Assembly (NCBI GenBank): GCA_003243425.1 | Contig: QFQP01000023.1 | Coordinates: 62,001 to 126,000, forward strand | Length of the DNA stretch: 64,000 nt | Source: Archangium gephyra | GTDB taxonomy: Bacteria; Myxococcota; Myxococcia; Myxococcales; Myxococcaceae | Direction of reading: 5' to 3' | Shown: piece after piece, positions 34,101 through 41,248 of the stretch | Layout: every line of letters starts with the position of its first letter | Position numbering within the stretch: the stretch's first letter is position 1 | Notes under the pieces: model-generated | What the model saw: only the letters and a program-made list of their open reading frames with translations | Told to the model about the DNA's origin: nothing | Databases searched by the model: none | Program-made: the position numbers and the translations under genes

Positions 34101-34343
34101 GAACTCCGGGCTCAGCGCCAGCGCACCGAACGCCGCCGCGTGCGTGCGCGCGTGGTGACCAAACAGAAACCGCACCAGCAACGGGTCCGCAGGAGCGCGC
34201 CGCGAGAACGCACCGGGCTCGCAGCGCTCCACGAGCTGCGCGAACGTGCACACGCCGCGCAGGTCGACGAACTCTGAACTTCGAGACGCATCGAGGAGCC
34301 ACTGCTCCACGCGATCCGAGTCTGGGACGACGACGAGGCGCAT
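31182..34343 (-). CDS. AddB-like PD-(D/E)XK nuclease with predicted iron-sulfur cluster
   Basis: A 1053-residue partner of the AddA-like protein; ATG 34343 chosen over GTG 34346. The N-terminal half resembles an inactive helicase: the opening MRLVVVPDSDRVEQWL lacks a Walker A motif, as in many AddB proteins of proteobacteria. The C-terminal nuclease has RGRMDRVDVTAGTIGVVDYK (Asp, D-Y-K) and FLVREFQMAFYLLA. Four Cys fit the AddB Fe-S arrangement: one before the nuclease (ELQQWAQCAFRG) and three after it (ECGECELKPVCRIS, C-x2-C-x5-C). It is first in the operon and overlaps AddA by GTGA. It should resect broken DNA ends for RecA loading. Confidence 0.82.
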   Translation of the reverse strand: MRLVVVPDSDRVEQWLLDASRSSEFVDLRGVCTFAQLVERCEPGAFSRRAPADPLLVRFLFGHHARTHAAAFGALALSPEFAAQAHDLVTELRSNGAEHWHLLQVAAKVEGPFAHRVHALAELWRVVDASLEEKQLVDRGEWARLAGKRLEAQGLPPALRGYSVIEVKDLHDVPLSRLQFLEQLASACERVGVTFKWSWPAAGESNVDAFIVEAVRGAEASWAQLDLQLERDVAEMPLSWVGRELFAPTVVKRAAPELSAFVAPTARDEVREIARRVRRSVTAGVPAESIAVVFRDLADDTELLVEALAELGVPSRARLGVPLAQSGLGRLALAVLDLADGSFPADAVASILESRLVNALHEEAAEPRRAFREAGVRDDALGGVDGAGAFAARLGSLAARSREEKRAVELLADGVERLLSLARAIEDEAAGFELLDAWWDALSKLGLLDPARTQVPHSEGLMSVELARAQARDQAAVEALATLLTTLKRSLKESGLGAQKLTRRAFARWVREAAADVNLVARGPRGGAVWLLDARELAGRRFAQVFVGGLVDGRFPGRAPPLALLSEDERGELNRAWGRPLFRTSVGEGDVRLPSRLAEDRLLFHFALSAGAVVTLSRSRFDDKGRETLASPFLDSLRRVVPDFEEVALRRAAVAPLDEVQSEAELRVRAALEALSPPVTRQTRPDPRGAALALELGDEPWFQAARAHGAAEAERLRFFSDERQEAAAFSGRLQGDALALMKARLAFDAAHPLSAHELQQWAQCAFRGLSMTVLGLEAVQRAGEDVDPRARGDFWHEALAEVVPVLGKTGLLGKSTPEVRAHVVAAVKKAAATTEKKHAVGHPALWALAQEWAVRVILRVVSSRHSQPFGVLALPKFVEVDFGTPKAPEELREVKVAGAFGDESDVYLRGRMDRVDVTAGTIGVVDYKSSVSKTLGRDFLVREFQMAFYLLAAKSIDAQSSVTGAWLGLGKNELKTVGELRAIDSVNELLAMDALTRQRLESEGKPNLANAVHDVLSGLRAGDFGPRSRPECGECELKPVCRISQRKLLEDMP

Positions 34344-34427
34344 CACGGAGCTTCGGTCACCTTAGCCATCGGCTCGGAAAAACCAACGGGTTGACGCACG
34401 CGCACCTGCAATGGCACTCCTCGCCGG

Positions 34428-36509
34428 ATGATCAGCGATCGCGAAGCTTCTGCCCTCGCCGAAGAAGAAACCCTGCTCTCCAAAGTGCAGGCCGCCATCA
34501 CCGCGGCCCGCGCCGCCCAACAAGCACCGAGAGTCTCGGTCAGCAACGACGAGCTGCGCAGCCTGCGCGAAGAGGCAGCCGCCGAAGACGAAGACGACGC
34601 CGGCAACCTGCTCCACGAGCTGGCGTTACGGCAGCAACTCGCCGCTCGCACCCAGTCCGTTCTGCCTGACCCACGCTCGCCGTACCTCGCGCACCTGCGG
34701 CTGGAAGAGAGCGGTGAAGTGCGCGACTACTTCCTGGGTCACGGCACGTACATCGACACGCGGCAGAACCTGCGCGTCGTCGACTGGCGCGTGGCCCCCG
34801 TCGCTCAACTCTTCTACCGCTACCGCGAGGGCGATCACTTCGAAGAGCAGTTCCCCGGTCGGCTGGCCACCGGCACGGTGCTGCTGCGCCGCGTGGTGGT
34901 GGTGCACCAGGGCCGGTTGATGCAGCTCATGGGCGACGAGCTGTCGCTCTTCCGCGACGTCGACGGTGAGTGGAAGTCGCGCGGCCTGGCCTCGATGTCC
35001 ACCGGAGGCACCGGCTCCGCGGCGCGCGACGGCATCCTGGGCACCTCGGTCGGTGCGCAGGAGAAGGGCACCCGCGTCGACGTCACCGCGCTGCTCGACG
35101 CCGAGCAGTTCGCGGCCATCTCCGCGCCGCCCGACGAGCCGCTGCTGGTCCTCGGCAGCGCCGGCTCGGGCAAGACCACGGTCGCGCTGCATCGCCTCGC
35201 GCGCCTCACCGCGGCCGACCCCAGGCGCATTCCGCTCACGCGCGCGCGCGTGGTGGTGCCCGAACACGGCCTGGCGCGCCTCGCGCAACGGCTGCTGGCG
35301 CCGCTGCTGCCGTCCCCCGATGCAGACGACGACGTGGGGCCGGAGGTCGTGCACACGCTCGACGACTTTCTCCTGCGGCTCTCACGTCGTGCGTTCGGCC
35401 AACTGCCGCGCGTGAACTTCGAGCCGCCGGCGCTGGTCACGTCGATGAAGCGCCACCCCGCCCTCTACGACGCGCTCAAGCAAGTCATCTCTGCCGAGCC
35501 GTCGAGCAAGACCGACTTGAAGCCGCTGTGGCGACAGCTCGCGGTGCACCTGTCCGACACGGCGTTCCTCACGCGCGTGGTGGCGGCGGCGAACGGCACG
35601 CTGCCTTCCACCGCCATCTCCGAGACCGTCGAACACACGTCGCTGCAGATGCAGGAGCGCTTCAGCGCGAAGAACATCACCGACGAATCGATGCGCGTCG
35701 CCATCGACGGGCGCGATCTCTCCGAAGGCACGCCCGACGAGCTCGCGGGCTCCATCGACGTGGAAGACCTGCCCATCCTCCTCTCGATGCTGGCGTGGCG
35801 GAGGTCACTCGCGCTGCCGCAGGCCTCGCACGTGGTGCTCGACGAAGCCGAAGACTTCTCGCTGTTCGACTTCGAAACGCTCCGCGGCACCACGCGCGAG
35901 TTCAAGGGCCTCACCCTGGCCGGCGACGAAGCCCAGCAGACCCACACCTCGTTCGCGGGCTGGCAACGGTCCCTCGAAGTCGCCGGCGCGAAGGGCGCCG
36001 CCACCGTCCGCCTCACCACCAGCTACCGCTGCCCGCGCCCCATCGCCGAGCTCGCGCGCACGGTGCTCGGGCCGCTCGCGCCTGCGACGCCCGCCAGGGC
36101 CTCACGTGACGGTGTGCCCGTCGGCCGCTTCAACTTCCCCGGTGAAGCGCCGTCACACATCTTCCTCGCCAGCGCGCTCAAGGAACTCCTCGACGCAGAA
36201 CCGCACGCGTCGGTCGCGGTCATCACCTCGAACATGGACACCGCGCGTCGCTTCTACCCGCTGGTGTCGGGCATTCCGGAGTGCCGGCTGGTCGAGCGCG
36301 GTGACTTCACGTTCCAGCCGGGCGTCGACATCACCGACGTCGATTCCGTGAAGGGCCTCGAGTGGGACTACGTGGTCATCCCCGACGCGAGCGCCGCGCA
36401 CTGGCCCGCGACGGACGATGGCCGACGTCGACTGCACGTCGCGGTGACGCGCGCGTCTCACCAACTCTGGTTGATCTCACCGGGCACGCCGACGCCGCTC
36501 ATCGGGTGA
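34428..36509 (+). CDS. HelD/UvrD-like superfamily 1 helicase
   Basis: A 693-residue protein. Residues 1-60 are helical and acidic, followed by SPYLAHLRLEESGEVRDYF and VVDWRVAPVAQLFYRYREG, the N-terminal module of HelD-type proteins. The helicase core has Walker A GSAGSGKTTVALHRL (about 243), Walker B VVLDEAEDFS, motif III LAGDEAQQTH, TTSYRCPRPIAEL, VDSVKGLEWDYVVIPDA and HVAVTRASHQLWLIS. HelD proteins remodel stalled RNA polymerase in Gram-positives, and helicase IV acts in recombination; which applies here is unknown. It is divergent from the AddB-like gene across 84 bp and may share DNA-repair regulation. It lies 18 bp upstream of the Uma2 gene. Confidence 0.8.
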   Translation: MISDREASALAEEETLLSKVQAAITAARAAQQAPRVSVSNDELRSLREEAAAEDEDDAGNLLHELALRQQLAARTQSVLPDPRSPYLAHLRLEESGEVRDYFLGHGTYIDTRQNLRVVDWRVAPVAQLFYRYREGDHFEEQFPGRLATGTVLLRRVVVVHQGRLMQLMGDELSLFRDVDGEWKSRGLASMSTGGTGSAARDGILGTSVGAQEKGTRVDVTALLDAEQFAAISAPPDEPLLVLGSAGSGKTTVALHRLARLTAADPRRIPLTRARVVVPEHGLARLAQRLLAPLLPSPDADDDVGPEVVHTLDDFLLRLSRRAFGQLPRVNFEPPALVTSMKRHPALYDALKQVISAEPSSKTDLKPLWRQLAVHLSDTAFLTRVVAAANGTLPSTAISETVEHTSLQMQERFSAKNITDESMRVAIDGRDLSEGTPDELAGSIDVEDLPILLSMLAWRRSLALPQASHVVLDEAEDFSLFDFETLRGTTREFKGLTLAGDEAQQTHTSFAGWQRSLEVAGAKGAATVRLTTSYRCPRPIAELARTVLGPLAPATPARASRDGVPVGRFNFPGEAPSHIFLASALKELLDAEPHASVAVITSNMDTARRFYPLVSGIPECRLVERGDFTFQPGVDITDVDSVKGLEWDYVVIPDASAAHWPATDDGRRRLHVAVTRASHQLWLISPGTPTPLIG

Positions 36510-36527
36510 CGTGGTAGGAATCGAGCC

Positions 36528-37097
36528 ATGGCACGGGCATCGTCAGCGGCGCGTCGCGTGACGTGGAGCGAGTTCATCGCGCTCCCGGACGACGACCGTC
36601 GCGAATTGGTGGATGGGCGGTTGGAGGAGTTCGAGATGCCGACGAAGTGGCACGAGTACATCTGCGCGCAGTTCATCTTCGCGCTCACGGGTTGGGCCGA
36701 GAAGCACGACTTCCTCGTCCTCGGCTCCGCGTACAAGGTGAAGGTCTCCGACACGCGCGGCGCGATGCCTGACGTACAGATGCTCTCCCGCGTCACCTAC
36801 GACGAAGCCGGAGCCAACGGTCTCGAGGGCGGCCACCCGGAGCTCGTCATCGAAGTCGTCTCACCCGGCAGCAAGACCCACGACGGCCTCCGCAAGCTCG
36901 ACTGGTACGCGTCCCTTGGTGTCCCGGAGTACTGGCTCGTCGATCCCGAGACGCGCACGCTCGTCGTGCATCGCCTGCAGAACGCCGTGTACGCGATCAT
37001 TCAGCACGCGGAAGGTGACGTGCTGTTCCGCTCGAAGTCGTTCAAGGGGCTGACGATCTCGCTCAAGAAACTCTGGGCGAATCTCCCGAAGCGCTGA
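36528..37097 (+). CDS. Uma2 family protein (DUF820, PD-(D/E)XK nuclease fold)
   Basis: A 189-residue protein with the Uma2 layout: a helix with RRELVDGRLEEFEMPTKWHE, then GAMPDVQMLSR (motif with Asp), PELVIEVVSPGSKTHDGLRK (Glu-x-Val, then Lys) and GVPEYWLVDPETRTLVVH. Residues PDVQ, ELVIEV and DGLRKLDWYASLGVPEYWLVD preserve the putative nuclease triad. Family members are abundant in cyanobacteria and myxobacteria and of uncertain role, often regarded as restriction-like or transposon-derived nucleases. It follows the HelD-like gene by 18 bp and could be co-transcribed. Its stop is followed by a gap of more than 200 bp containing a strong inverted repeat. Confidence 0.8.
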   Translation: MARASSAARRVTWSEFIALPDDDRRELVDGRLEEFEMPTKWHEYICAQFIFALTGWAEKHDFLVLGSAYKVKVSDTRGAMPDVQMLSRVTYDEAGANGLEGGHPELVIEVVSPGSKTHDGLRKLDWYASLGVPEYWLVDPETRTLVVHRLQNAVYAIIQHAEGDVLFRSKSFKGLTISLKKLWANLPKR

Positions 37098-37211
37098 ACG
37101 ACGGCCCTCGATGAAGGCAGTGCGAGAGGTCAGTCGCGCATCGTGCCCAGACGCAGGGCCCCTCGCTTCGAGCGTTCGACGCCCCAGGTCACGCGCGCTT
37201 CGTGATGCTCG
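37098..37211. other. Intergenic spacer after the Uma2 gene
   Basis: Together with the hairpin and terminator beyond it, this spans the 237-bp gap between two convergent genes. No open frame with plausible codon usage and no strong promoter is seen here. The sequence around 37160-37175 has a weak Ser/Arg-like repeat of the motif CGAGCG, not clearly structured. Confidence 0.4.
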
Positions 37212-37264
37212 ACGTCGGCTTCCACACGGACGGGACCTAATGCCGTCCTTGTGGAAGCCGACGT
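37212..37264. repeat. Long inverted repeat, 22-nt arms
   Basis: The left arm is 37212-37233 and the right arm 37243-37264, pairing 21 of 22 positions; the one mismatch is at 37227/37249. The loop is 9 nt. It lies between the convergent Uma2 and Cys-rich lipoprotein genes. No U-run follows either side, so an intrinsic terminator is not certain. A bidirectional transcription barrier, a structured RNA end or a mobile palindrome remnant are all possible. Confidence 0.85.
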
Positions 37265-37280
37265 GAACAACGGGCCAGCA

Positions 37281-37312
37281 CAAACGAAAATGGCCCCGCC
37301 GAAGCGGAGCCA
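37281..37312 (-). terminator. Rho-independent terminator of the Cys-rich lipoprotein gene
   Basis: On the minus strand a 9-bp stem (37304-37312 with 37291-37299, one G-U pair) closes a UUCG tetraloop and is followed directly by TTTTCGTTTG. It starts about 23 nt after the stop at 37335, the right distance for an intrinsic terminator. The stable UUCG loop makes this one of the clearest terminators in the window. Confidence 0.85.
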
Positions 37313-37334
37313 CTCTCTTCACGTCGTCACCACT

Positions 37335-38948
37335 TCACGGCGACGGCGGCGGCGTACCCCCACACCCCACGACCGGGCCTTCATCACGCAGCTGGCACAC
37401 CGCGGTGTCCGGGCAGGGCAGGCAGCCGCCGTTGCCATCGTCACGGCACTCCGTCGTGCACACGAGCGAGCCGATCTCGCAGCGCGAATCGAGCGAGCAC
37501 TGCGCGAGGTCGAGGCCCACGCACGGGTTGGGCTGGGGCTCGACCGTCGACACGCACCGCGGAGCCGGCGCCGTGCAGTCACACGCGGCGTTCGGCGGGC
37601 AGAAGCAGTCGGCCTCGAGCAGCCCGCAGCCCGGCGTGTTCACGCACACCTGCGGGTCGAGGCCCTCGCACACCTCGACCGGCGAACGCGGACCGCAGTA
37701 GCCGTCGAACGCGCAGTCTTCGTTCGGGCCGCACGTGCGCTGCACCCACTCGCACCCGGCGTTCACCGCGCACGCCTGCGGATCCAACCCGAAGCACAAC
37801 ACCGGCGGTTCGCTGCGCGGCTGGCACGACGGCTCGATGACCGGGCACGCACAGTTCGGCCCCGCGCAGTCACACACGTCGCGAGACACGAACTCGCACT
37901 CCGGGTGCTGCGCGCAGACCTGCGGCGGCAGGCCGTAGCAGCTGACGGGCGTGGTCGACGGCACGCAGGTGGGCGCGATCGCCGCGCAGTCACAGGCCGG
38001 CGAATCCGGCGCGCAATTGCAGACCGGCGTCAGCAGCTCGCACCCCGGGGTGACCGAGCACTGCTCGATCGACAGGCCGTAGCACTGCGTGGCCGTGCGC
38101 TCGACGCACACCACCGCCGGGTCACACGGCAGGCAGCCGCCATGGCCATCGTCACGGCACTCGAGCGTGCAGTACACGGGCTGCAGCTCACACCGCGGGT
38201 TCGTGGCGCACGTCTGCGCATCGAGGCCGGTGCACGCCACCGGGTTCACCTGGCGCGTACGGCACACCGGGCCGGGGGGAACACAGGGCAGGCAGCCACC
38301 GTGGCCATCGTCGCGGCACTCCGCGGTGCTCGCCCAGTCGATGAGCTCACAGCGCGAATCGACCGAGCACTGCTGCGCGTTCAACTGCTCGCACGACGTC
38401 GGCTGACGCGTACGGCACGACGCGGGCGGCGCGTTGCACGGCAGGCAACCACCGTGACCATCGTCACGGCACTCCAGCGTGCACGCGTAGTTCACGACCT
38501 CGCAGCGCGGGTCGACCGCGCACTGCTGCTGATTGAGCGACTCACACGTCGCCGGCGTGCGCGTGCGGCACTGCGACGGAGGCACGTTGCACGGCAGGCA
38601 CCCGCCGTGACCATCGTCGCGGCACATCGCGTCACACGCGTACTGAACGAACTCGCACCGCGAATCGGCGACGCACTGCTGCTCGCTCAACTGCTCGCAC
38701 GACACGGGCCGCGCCAGACAGCGGAAGTCCGTGGCACATGGCGACGTACAGTTGCCCTGGCCGTCGTCGACACACAGCATGATGCACGCGAGCGGCTCGA
38801 CGTAACACTCGCTCGCTGCGTTGCATGCATTGCGATCGAGCCCTGCGCAGAACGTCACCGGGTTCCGGTTCCGCTCATGCTCTTCAGGTCCGGTGCCACA
38901 CCCCACGACGAACACAGCCAACGCGAGCCAGGAGATTCTGGAGTTCAT
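37335..38948 (-). CDS. Cysteine-rich repeat lipoprotein
   Basis: A 537-residue protein from ATG 38948. The lipoprotein signal ends ALAVFVVGC, with the lipobox Cys at about 17. The rest is built of nine or so tandem modules of about 45-60 residues, each starting near C-x-G/E-L-x-x-Q-x-C and containing a C-E-x-C-like core; five carry CRDDG(H/N)GGCLPC. Later modules vary (CNCAPDSPACDC, CDCAGPNCAC). Overall Cys content is very high, so dense disulfides in the periplasm or at the cell surface are expected. The repeats resemble animal-like EGF/TIL modules only in Cys density. It stands alone and ends at the UUCG terminator. Function is unknown. Confidence 0.75.
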   Translation of the reverse strand: MNSRISWLALAVFVVGCGTGPEEHERNRNPVTFCAGLDRNACNAASECYVEPLACIMLCVDDGQGNCTSPCATDFRCLARPVSCEQLSEQQCVADSRCEFVQYACDAMCRDDGHGGCLPCNVPPSQCRTRTPATCESLNQQQCAVDPRCEVVNYACTLECRDDGHGGCLPCNAPPASCRTRQPTSCEQLNAQQCSVDSRCELIDWASTAECRDDGHGGCLPCVPPGPVCRTRQVNPVACTGLDAQTCATNPRCELQPVYCTLECRDDGHGGCLPCDPAVVCVERTATQCYGLSIEQCSVTPGCELLTPVCNCAPDSPACDCAAIAPTCVPSTTPVSCYGLPPQVCAQHPECEFVSRDVCDCAGPNCACPVIEPSCQPRSEPPVLCFGLDPQACAVNAGCEWVQRTCGPNEDCAFDGYCGPRSPVEVCEGLDPQVCVNTPGCGLLEADCFCPPNAACDCTAPAPRCVSTVEPQPNPCVGLDLAQCSLDSRCEIGSLVCTTECRDDGNGGCLPCPDTAVCQLRDEGPVVGCGGTPPPSP

Positions 38949-39015
38949 GCGGCAGCCCTTGAGCAGCAATCAGGCCAGCCCATTCGTCGCAGTCTGTTCG
39001 CGGAGTTAGCGCCGA

Positions 39016-39038
39016 CGCCCCACGGAATTTCGTGGGCG
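39016..39038. terminator. Hairpin downstream of the AHSA1 gene
   Basis: A GC-rich stem, 39016-39024 with 39031-39038, has one bulged base and a 6-nt loop. On the minus strand it follows the AHSA1 stop at 39045 by about 7 nt. No U-run follows, so it is only a candidate terminator or 3'-end stabiliser. It also lies upstream of the Cys-rich lipoprotein start at 38948 in a 96-bp gap. Confidence 0.5.
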
Positions 39039-39044
39039 ACGCCC

Positions 39045-39500
39045 TCAGCGATTCAGCTCTTTCTCGAGCGCGCCGAGCAGCTCGCCGGTGCCCGCCTCAC
39101 GGTTCTTCACGTCGTCGGGCGTGCCGTCGATGAACGCGCCCTGCTCGGTGTACGTGAGCTTCGTGCCCGCGCCGTGCTTCTCGAATTGAATCGTGGTGAG
39201 CGACGACGACAACGGCTTGCCGCCCACGGTCATCGCGTAGGCGAAGACCAAGCGCTGAGGCTCGACGATGTCGAGGTAGTACGTGTCGTTGGTCACCGTG
39301 GGGCCGTCACCGAACGAGAACGAGCCGCCTTCACGCGCGCCGACGCGGAAGTCGAGCGTGTAGTCGTGAATGGTGAAGCCCTCGCCTTCGACGAACCAGC
39401 GGCGACGCTTCTCGGGGTTCTTGAAGGCTTCGAAGACGCGATCGACGGAGTGCTTCGCGAGCGTGCGTTCGATGGTGAAGCTGGCGTGCAGGACGGTCAT
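39045..39500 (-). CDS. SRPBCC (AHSA1/START-like) family protein
   Basis: A 151-residue single-domain protein from ATG 39500. Features of the Bet v1-like helix-grip fold: TLAKHSVDRVFEAFKNPEKR (N-terminal strand and helix), RRWFVEGEGF, FRVGAREGG, and a long C-terminal helix ending ELLGALEKELNR. Members bind small hydrophobic ligands in a deep cavity. The ATG overlaps the stop of the ArsR-type regulator (ATGA), a very common pairing in which the regulator controls the SRPBCC gene. The ligand is not known. Confidence 0.86.
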   Translation of the reverse strand: MTVLHASFTIERTLAKHSVDRVFEAFKNPEKRRRWFVEGEGFTIHDYTLDFRVGAREGGSFSFGDGPTVTNDTYYLDIVEPQRLVFAYAMTVGGKPLSSSLTTIQFEKHGAGTKLTYTEQGAFIDGTPDDVKNREAGTGELLGALEKELNR

Positions 39501-39850
39501 GACTTCTTCCTCTTCTTCGGGGGTTGAGACAGCTCTTCGTCGAGCAGCGCCTCGAGGGCATCGAAGCGACGTTCGACGGACAGACGACGTTCGCTGATCC
39601 ACTGCTCCGCGACCCGCAGGCCCGCGGGCTCGAGACGGCACGAGCGAACGCGGCCCAACTTTTCGGTCTTCACGATGCCGCAGTCTTCGAGCACCTGAAG
39701 GTGTTGCACGACCGCCGCCAACGAGATGCGCAGCGGCTCGGCGAGGGCGCTCACCGAAGCCGGCCCGTTGGAGAGCGCTTCGATCATCGCCCGCCGCGTG
39801 GAGTCACTGAGTGCCGCGAAGACGCGATCGACGTCGGATTGCTTAAGCAT
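39497..39850 (-). CDS. ArsR-family transcriptional regulator
   Basis: A 117-residue winged-helix protein from ATG 39850. The DNA-binding region contains DVDRVFAALSDSTRRAMIEA and VSALAEPLRISLAAVVQHLQ, the recognition helix of ArsR/SmtB-type regulators. It lacks the CxCxxC metal site of arsenic sensors, and the C-terminus is basic (PPKKRKKS). It is coupled by ATGA to the AHSA1 gene. Direct repeats around its own promoter region (39850-39903) suggest autoregulation; the effector is unknown and probably a small molecule or the AHSA1 ligand. Confidence 0.86.
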   Translation of the reverse strand: MLKQSDVDRVFAALSDSTRRAMIEALSNGPASVSALAEPLRISLAAVVQHLQVLEDCGIVKTEKLGRVRSCRLEPAGLRVAEQWISERRLSVERRFDALEALLDEELSQPPKKRKKS

Positions 39851-39903
39851 CCACTCAAGTAAGTAAACAGCGGAGGCCAAACCGTCAAGTCTCCACTTAA
39901 GTA
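39850..39903 (-). promoter_or_regulatory. Candidate promoter and operator of the ArsR-AHSA1 operon
   Basis: On the minus strand, two near-identical 12-mers, TACTTAAGTGGA (39892-39903) and TACTTGAGTGGA (39850-39861), differ at one base and lie 42 bp apart. The first contains a CTTAAG palindrome. Between them, TTGACG and, 15 bp later, TTTACT form a possible -35/-10 pair. The second repeat touches the start codon. This layout fits an autoregulated promoter blocked by the regulator, but binding has not been shown. Confidence 0.5.
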
Positions 39904-40202
39904 TCGACGAACCCGCGCCGTTCGCAGGTGGGTCCAGACGTGGCGCCGACGAGCGTGAAGGAGCGCCTGCGCCCACCTGAATGGCCACACAGAGCCCCGG
40001 ACGCCGGGCCCGGTCGCACCGGTGGTGGGCCCGGACATTCCCCCTGTTTCCCGAGGGAGATCCGGTCGGCGGGCCTGCGTGGTCCGGCGCAGAAACACAG
40101 AGGCCCGGAAGCTCCACCGGGGAGCTCCGGGCCTTCACCTGACAGCCTCTGTGGGAGCCCCAGGGAGCCCCGGGTACCGGGCCCGTGAGGCCCGGACGAA
40201 AG
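39904..40202. other. Structured, GC-rich intergenic region with nested inverted repeats
   Basis: This 299-bp stretch lies between the divergent-facing ArsR promoter and the stop of the gene at 40203-41102, and has no convincing gene. It contains a stem 40101-40115 / 40121-40134 (one bulge), nested in an outer 9-bp pair 40096-40104 / 40145-40153. It also has a 10-bp palindrome CCGGGCCCGG at 40004-40013 with further GGGCCCGG copies, and an 8-bp inverted repeat 39925-39932 / 39971-39978. The inner hairpin may terminate the minus-strand gene upstream; the rest could be a structured RNA or a REP-like element. Confidence 0.55.
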
Positions 40203-41102
40203 TCACGGAGAAGGCGGCGTGGGCGCCGGATCTTCCACGTCGGCGGCGTTCTTCCCGAAGATCTTGTTCAGCGAGGGACCTGCGACCAGCACCGGGAGGT
40301 TCTTGCCGCCGAGGTCGCGGGCCTCCTTCAGCAACCGCTGCGCGAGGCGCATTTCACGAAGCACGCGGCCTTCGATCACGTTCACCGTCGGCGCATCGCC
40401 TTCGTAGGCCGCGGCGTTGAGCGTGACCTCACGCACCCCGGCGAGCGCCTCGAGAGCGGCGTACGCGGAGTTGAGGCGCGCCTCGGTGAGACCCACGTCA
40501 TCCGCGAGCGCCTCGAGCACCTCGTCACGGCGCAGCTTCACCGCGATGTCGATGGTGGCCGTCAGGGAGTCCTGCACGTCGGAAGGCGACCGTTCGTCGC
40601 TCGGGGCGGCCGCGGTGATCCTCGCGAGGATCTGCTGCTGACCACCGGCGACGGCACGCAGACGGCGCGCGAGATCCTTACGTGCATTCGAGGCAACCAC
40701 GAGCGCCGCGCCACGCGTGGAACGGAGGTCACGCATCGTGGCTTCGCTGGTGTTGGCCATCTCGTCTTCGAGCAGCACCAGCAGCTCGCACAGGAAGGTC
40801 AGGCGTCGACGCGAGTAACCGCTCTCGACGTCGTCCTTGAGCGTGCGCTCCAGCGTCACCACCCACTTCTCGGCTTCCTTGATGACGTTCTCGGCTTTGG
40901 TGAGTTCACCCCACTTCTCGCACTGCGCGTCGGTGAACGCGGCCCGGTACGCCATGCGCAGCTTGCCGGTGAGCGCGGGCAACGAGCTCAGCGTCTTCGC
41001 GGCAACCGAGTCACGCTTCGGTGGCGTCTTCGCCGGAGCCGCAGCCTTCGTCGCCTTCGCAGCAGGAGCCTTCTTCGCCGTCGACTTCTTCTTCGCAGCC
41101 AT
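40203..41102 (-). CDS. Predicted helical protein with Lys/Ala-rich N-terminal tail
   Basis: A 299-residue protein with GGGAAGC close upstream of ATG 41102. The first 35 residues (MAAKKKSTAKKAPAAKATKA...) are Lys/Ala-rich and resemble histone H1-like DNA-binding tails of some bacteria. The rest is predicted mostly alpha-helical (MAYRAAFTDAQCEKWGEL, NARKDLARRLRAVAGGQQQ) with few hydrophobic stretches. It ends in a Pro/Ala tail. No family was recognised. The tail suggests nucleoid or RNA association, which is inference only. It is divergent from the lipoprotein gene across 146 bp. Confidence 0.55.
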   Translation of the reverse strand: MAAKKKSTAKKAPAAKATKAAAPAKTPPKRDSVAAKTLSSLPALTGKLRMAYRAAFTDAQCEKWGELTKAENVIKEAEKWVVTLERTLKDDVESGYSRRRLTFLCELLVLLEDEMANTSEATMRDLRSTRGAALVVASNARKDLARRLRAVAGGQQQILARITAAAPSDERSPSDVQDSLTATIDIAVKLRRDEVLEALADDVGLTEARLNSAYAALEALAGVREVTLNAAAYEGDAPTVNVIEGRVLREMRLAQRLLKEARDLGGKNLPVLVAGPSLNKIFGKNAADVEDPAPTPPSP

Positions 41103-41248
41103 GGTGCTTCCCCCTCGGGTGAGTTGACGGGGCGGACGCTACTTCGCGGGCCACCGGGCTCAAGAGGTAGAAGGTGAAGACGGTGGCCATCTTCTGAATA
41201 GCCGTTGGGCTCGCGCGTCGTTGGTGCTTCAACTTTTTCGGGCACCTC

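Noticed and set aside
32529..34277. Long plus-strand open frame over the AddB-like gene
   Set aside because: Arg/His/Gln-rich shadow translation opposite a well-supported nuclease gene.
37251..39527. Long open frame on the plus strand over the Cys-rich lipoprotein
   Set aside because: It is antisense to a gene with a clear lipoprotein signal, regular repeats and terminator; its Arg/His-rich composition is typical of shadow frames in GC-rich DNA.
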